This document shows, in pieces, positions 61,131-64,000 of a stretch of 64,000 bases of DNA. How positions within the stretch are numbered: the first letter of the stretch is position 1; each line of letters begins with the position of its first letter. This stretch comes from CAIVPM01 sp964615145 (GTDB lineage: Bacteria; Bacteroidota; Bacteroidia; Chitinophagales; Chitinophagaceae): NCBI GenBank assembly GCA_964615145.1, contig CAZTOP010000003.1, positions 1 to 64,000 on the forward strand, in the 5' to 3' direction. Both the position numbers and the translations under genes were made by a program. The notes under the pieces are model-generated. The model had not been told where the DNA came from. It saw only the letters and a program-made list of their open reading frames with translations, and did no database searches.

Positions 61131-61961
61131 TTATCTTCTTAAGTTACTAATTGTATTTAGTAATACAGCCAAAGCAGTTATTGAACCGATGATTATTTGT
61201 ATATCTGCCCTTCCTGTTAAATCATTAGTTAAGGCTTTAAGTTTTAAATTATTTGCACCTACATAAATTACATCATTTTGTTGTAAATAAAATGCAGGGC
61301 TATTCATAAATGTTGTATTTGTCAAATCAATTTTATAATTTTCATACTTATCTCCATTTTGTCTCATTAAAACTATATCTTCTCTTTTGCCGGCATCTGT
61401 TAAATCGCCTGCCTCAGCAAGTGCATCCAATATGTTTACTTTTTCTGTTTTAAAAGTAATTGCACCAGGTTTTTTTACTTCGCCTAAAACGTTTATTTTA
61501 AATTGAACATACTTCACAACAACTAATGGATCTTTTACTTCGTCTTGTAGCTTGAGCCTTATTTTCTCTGCAAGTTCTTGCTTTGTTAATCCGGCTGCTG
61601 CAATTTTTCCAATTTTTGGAAGTTCTATATTACCCTTTAAATCTATTTGATACCCAGAGTTAGAAGTTTGTGATAAAGGTGCCGAGCTTGATGATGCTGA
61701 AAGACTACTTGACCCAGAAGATGATGGCAAATTAAACAACGCTGCGTCCTCTTGCCTTATAGAGCCTGCTATTACTTGTATAGTTATTAAATCATTTGGT
61801 TGAAGTTTTGGTTCAACATATGCCGATTGTTGCATACTGTCCAATCCTCTTTGGAAATAATTGAAATCCTTGTTCATTTTCTTTTGACTATTACAAGAAC
61901 ATAGCAATAGTGCGATAAAGATAATCGATGAAAGTTGTAATAACTTGTGTTGAATCCTCAT
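61131..61961 (-). CDS. wza: Wza-type outer-membrane polysaccharide export lipoprotein (set A)
   Basis: The 276-aa protein has a lipoprotein signal (LLQLSSIIFIALLLCSC) with Cys near residue 23, then a Poly_export domain (KLQPNDLITIQVIAGSI), an IDLKGNIELPKIGKIAAAGLTKQELAEKI strand set and one SLBB domain (KINVLGEVKKPGAITF). A C-terminal helix (DIQIIIGSITALAVLLNTISNLRR) would span the outer membrane as in Wza. It is the first gene of the leftward locus and the outer-membrane channel partner of Wzc. Confidence 0.92.
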   Translation of the reverse strand: MRIQHKLLQLSSIIFIALLLCSCNSQKKMNKDFNYFQRGLDSMQQSAYVEPKLQPNDLITIQVIAGSIRQEDAALFNLPSSSGSSSLSASSSSAPLSQTSNSGYQIDLKGNIELPKIGKIAAAGLTKQELAEKIRLKLQDEVKDPLVVVKYVQFKINVLGEVKKPGAITFKTEKVNILDALAEAGDLTDAGKREDIVLMRQNGDKYENYKIDLTNTTFMNSPAFYLQQNDVIYVGANNLKLKALTNDLTGRADIQIIIGSITALAVLLNTISNLRR

Positions 61962-62034
61962 TATTAGTGGTTTTAATTAAATACAGCTCCGCCAAGTCAG
62001 TCACAGAAATTAGCTTTGGACTGTTTAAAATATT

Positions 62035-62074
62035 AAAAAAGCATCCGTCTAAAACAATATTATAGAGTGGATGC
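62035..62074 (-). terminator. Leader hairpin-U tract upstream of wza (possible attenuator)
   Basis: Read leftward, GCATCC at 62074-62069 pairs with GGATGC at 62046-62041, with an inner TCTA/TAGA pair separated by a small internal loop, giving about 10 bp and an 11-nt loop. TTTTTT follows directly (62040-62035), 73 bp before the wza ATG. No gene lies further upstream in this direction, so an ordinary end-of-gene terminator has no purpose here. The rest of the 321-bp divergent gap (61962-62282) is AT-rich and presumably holds both promoters; I could not identify them with confidence. Confidence 0.5.
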
Positions 62075-62282
62075 AGAGCGAATAAAATTCGTATTTATTA
62101 TCAATTTATTTTTCAAAAGCTAAATATGTATTTTAAATAATTAGTCAGAAAAAATAAAATTTTAATTAAAAACGAGTTGCGAAGTTAATGATAATTTTTT
62201 AAAAAAATATTAATAAGACTTAACATTGCTTTTATTTGCTATTGTATAACACAATACGTATTTTTAAGTTTTGGGGTTGCCT

Positions 62283-63485
62283 ATGAATCAAAGATTTTTT
62301 TCACTAGACGTTTTTAGAGGTGCAACTGTAGCCCTTATGATTCTTGTAAACAACCCGGGAAGCTGGAGTTATATTTTCTCTCCGCTAGATCACGCTGAAT
62401 GGCAAGGGTGCACACCAACAGATTTAGTTTTTCCATTTTTTTTATTTGCCGTTGGAAATGCCATGGCATTCGTAATGCCTAAATTTCAAGAAAATGGTAA
62501 AGCATTCTTTTACAAGAAAATAATTAAAAGGAGCCTTTTAATATTTGTAATTGGTTTGTTTTTAAACTGGTGTCCTTTTTTTATTTGGGATAACAATCAA
62601 TTAATTTTTAAAAAATGGGCATTCATAAATACAGATTCAGCTGGCAATATTTACGAAGATGGAGTTAGAGTGTTGGGAGTACTGCAAAGAATTGCCATTT
62701 GTTATTTTGTTGCTTCGATTATTGCATATTACTTAAACCCGAAAAAAGTGATAGTAGTAAGTATCGTTATCTTGTTAGTTTATTGGGTATTTTGCTTTTT
62801 ATTGGGCGAAAAAGGGGTTGAATATACTTTGACTGGTTTTTTTGGAACTCAAATAGATGCTGCTATTTTAGGCAAATCTCACCTATTACACGCAGACAAG
62901 GTTAATGGCAAAGTTTTTCATTTCGATTACGAAGGACTAATAAGTTCTACTGCTGCCATTGTTCAAGTTTTATTTGGATATTTAATTGGATATTATATTC
63001 AACTGAAAGGTAAAACATACGAAATGCTAACAAATTTATTTGTAATCGGCTGTTCATTTATGCTTATTGGATATTGGTGGGATATGGTTTTTCCTATTAG
63101 TAAAAAAATGTGGACCAGCAGTTACACTGTGTACACAACAGGTTTAGCAATAGTTACACTAGCTATCTTGATATACATAATTGAATTTAAAAATTTTAAA
63201 GGTAGTTGGTCAAAGTTTTTTGATGTGTTTGGCAAAAACCCTCTCTTTATTTTTGTTTTGAGTGGTTTTTTACCAAGGATTTTTAAACTAATTCGAATTA
63301 ACGATGTTGATGAAGCCGGAAAAGCTATTTATCTCAACCCATTTTCGTGGTTTTATGAACATATTTGCAAACACATCAATTCCGATTTAAGAGTTGGTTC
63401 ATTATTATACGCCATCCTTTTAATTTTCTTTTACTGGTCCATATGCTATTTACTTGACAAAAAAAAGATTTATATTAAAGTTTAA
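62283..63485 (+). CDS. NagX/DUF5009-like membrane acyltransferase
   Basis: Starting at ATG 62283 (a longer frame uses a TTG), this is 400 aa. It begins MNQRFFSLDVFRGATVALMI with about 10-11 membrane segments: NNPGSWSYIFSPLDHAEWQGCTPTDLVFPFFLFAVGNAM, then IIKRSLLIFVIGLFLNWCPF and VLGVLQRIAICYFVASIIAYY. The R-G-ATVALMI, HAxWxGxTPTDLVFPFF and VLGVLQRIA motifs mark the heparan-alpha-glucosaminide N-acetyltransferase-like (HGSNAT/DUF5009) group. It may transfer acetyl groups to a sugar across the inner membrane. The next gene, an exosortase-like protein, starts 2 bp later. Confidence 0.85.
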   Translation: MNQRFFSLDVFRGATVALMILVNNPGSWSYIFSPLDHAEWQGCTPTDLVFPFFLFAVGNAMAFVMPKFQENGKAFFYKKIIKRSLLIFVIGLFLNWCPFFIWDNNQLIFKKWAFINTDSAGNIYEDGVRVLGVLQRIAICYFVASIIAYYLNPKKVIVVSIVILLVYWVFCFLLGEKGVEYTLTGFFGTQIDAAILGKSHLLHADKVNGKVFHFDYEGLISSTAAIVQVLFGYLIGYYIQLKGKTYEMLTNLFVIGCSFMLIGYWWDMVFPISKKMWTSSYTVYTTGLAIVTLAILIYIIEFKNFKGSWSKFFDVFGKNPLFIFVLSGFLPRIFKLIRINDVDEAGKAIYLNPFSWFYEHICKHINSDLRVGSLLYAILLIFFYWSICYLLDKKKIYIKV

Positions 63486-63487
63486 TC

Positions 63488-64000
63488 ATGCTACTTTCTT
63501 TAAAAAATAAATACCCCGAATATTTTTTTTTGCTGAAACTAATATTCTTCTTTTCAATATTCTATTATGGGACTGAATTTTGGATTGGCTTAACTGCAAA
63601 AGGAGGGATGTATTCGGTTTTTTGCGATGAATACTTAAACTATATAAAATGGTTAAGGGTTTTTATTTTAAAAGGTTCAGGTATTATTTGTAATGCCTTT
63701 GGATACAACACAACTTTAGAAAAAACCACATCGCTAAGAATTATTGGAGGCATAAAAGTAAATATGGTCTATAGTTGTATTGGTTTTGGGGTTTTAAGCA
63801 GTTGGGCCGCTTATGTATTAGCCTTTCCTTCAAATTTTAAACGAAAAATAGTTTGGCTTTTTTCTGGCACAGCTATCATTCTTTTTATTAATATGATACG
63901 AGTTGCAGGTTTGCTTATGCTTATAAATAAAACTAAAAACATACATAGCTTCCCAAACCATCACACAGTTTTTAATGTTGTAGCTTATGCAATAGTCGTT
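63488..64000 (+). CDS. Exosortase/archaeosortase-family protein, truncated by the window
   Basis: From ATG 63488 the frame stays open to the window end (171 codons). It has a membrane helix near residues 12-28, and at 94-100 VYSCIGFG with Cys97, then LSSWAAYVLAFP, a helix and the motif FINMIRVAGLL with Arg138, and FPNHHTVFN with His158/His159. The Cys-Arg-His order in successive membrane segments is the exosortase catalytic pattern. Exosortases cleave and probably attach C-terminally tagged surface proteins, and are often linked to exopolysaccharide loci. The subfamily cannot be told from this fragment. No obvious tagged target is in the window. Confidence 0.75.
   Translation, partial: MLLSLKNKYPEYFFLLKLIFFFSIFYYGTEFWIGLTAKGGMYSVFCDEYLNYIKWLRVFILKGSGIICNAFGYNTTLEKTTSLRIIGGIKVNMVYSCIGFGVLSSWAAYVLAFPSNFKRKIVWLFSGTAIILFINMIRVAGLLMLINKTKNIHSFPNHHTVFNVVAYAIVV

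Noticed and set aside
62240..62256. TATTGT/ACAATA dyad before the NagX-like gene
   Set aside because: Six AT-rich base pairs can arise by chance in this sequence; no consensus promoter could be placed around it.

Overview
The window is AT-rich chromosomal DNA of a member of the Bacteroidota, most likely a Chitinophagaceae relative. The placement rests on gene families (SLBB-type Wza, BY-kinase Wzc with a tyrosine tail, MG2/TonB-plug protein, OmpP1/FadL-type porin, fused E1 dehydrogenase), very AT-rich gaps without Shine-Dalgarno signals, and simple-word intergenic repeats. Genus cannot be fixed from the sequence alone. No rRNA, tRNA, CRISPR array, transposase or phage gene was seen.

Left flank (1-8.9 kb): the 5' end of proS, a Tyr/Asn-rich lipoprotein, an OmpP1/FadL-like barrel, a CNNM/CBS membrane protein, a membrane GT2, a 26-aa microprotein, a LolA-like periplasmic protein, a 61-aa membrane protein and a large MG2/TonB-plug protein. 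These are ordinary envelope genes.

Main block (9.0-62.0 kb): one leftward exopolysaccharide/O-antigen locus of about 53 kb. It starts at a leader holding a terminator-like hairpin (62035-62074) upstream of wza and ends at a strong terminator after rfbA (8993-9027). It carries two nearly complete sets of Wzx/Wzy machinery. Set A (about 62-32 kb) has Wza lipoprotein, Wzc kinase, a Wzx, a Wzy-like polymerase and five of the locus's nine glycosyltransferases plus a CgeB-like one. Set B (about 27.8-9 kb) has the initiating sugar transferase, an SLBB exporter, a Wzz-like protein, a second Wzy and Wzx, three glycosyltransferases and the rfb genes. Sugar supply can be read as: (i) dTDP-3-acetamido-3,6-dideoxyhexose from RmlA/RmlB plus two FdtA/QdtA-type isomerases, an FdtB-type aminotransferase and acetyltransferases; (ii) a 2,3-diacetamido uronic acid from WlbA, an aminotransferase and a WlbB/WbpD-type acetyltransferase, then amidinated by WbpG/HisH/HisF; (iii) a UDP-QuiNAc/FucNAc-type sugar from a CapD-like dehydratase and WbpV-like reductase; (iv) RmlC without RmlD. 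Two AsnB amidotransferases, an MBOAT/SGNH O-acylation pair and a WcaF-like transferase would decorate the chain.

The least expected part is 27.8-31.8 kb: a fused E1 alpha/beta 2-oxoacid dehydrogenase, an E2 acyltransferase with a C-terminal zinc ribbon, and a protein joining an ACP-like domain, a phosphopantetheinyl transferase and a C-terminal membrane helix. I read these as a possible acyl-supply module for polysaccharide acylation. That is a hypothesis.

Right flank (62.3-64 kb): a rightward NagX/DUF5009-like membrane acyltransferase followed 2 bp later by a truncated exosortase-family gene.

The gaps between genes that do not overlap are largely filled by short word-like repeats (GCCACAAAGGCAC type and others). 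A 525-bp gap at 12.45-12.98 kb holds an 84-bp tandem repeat full of TGCA and hairpins.
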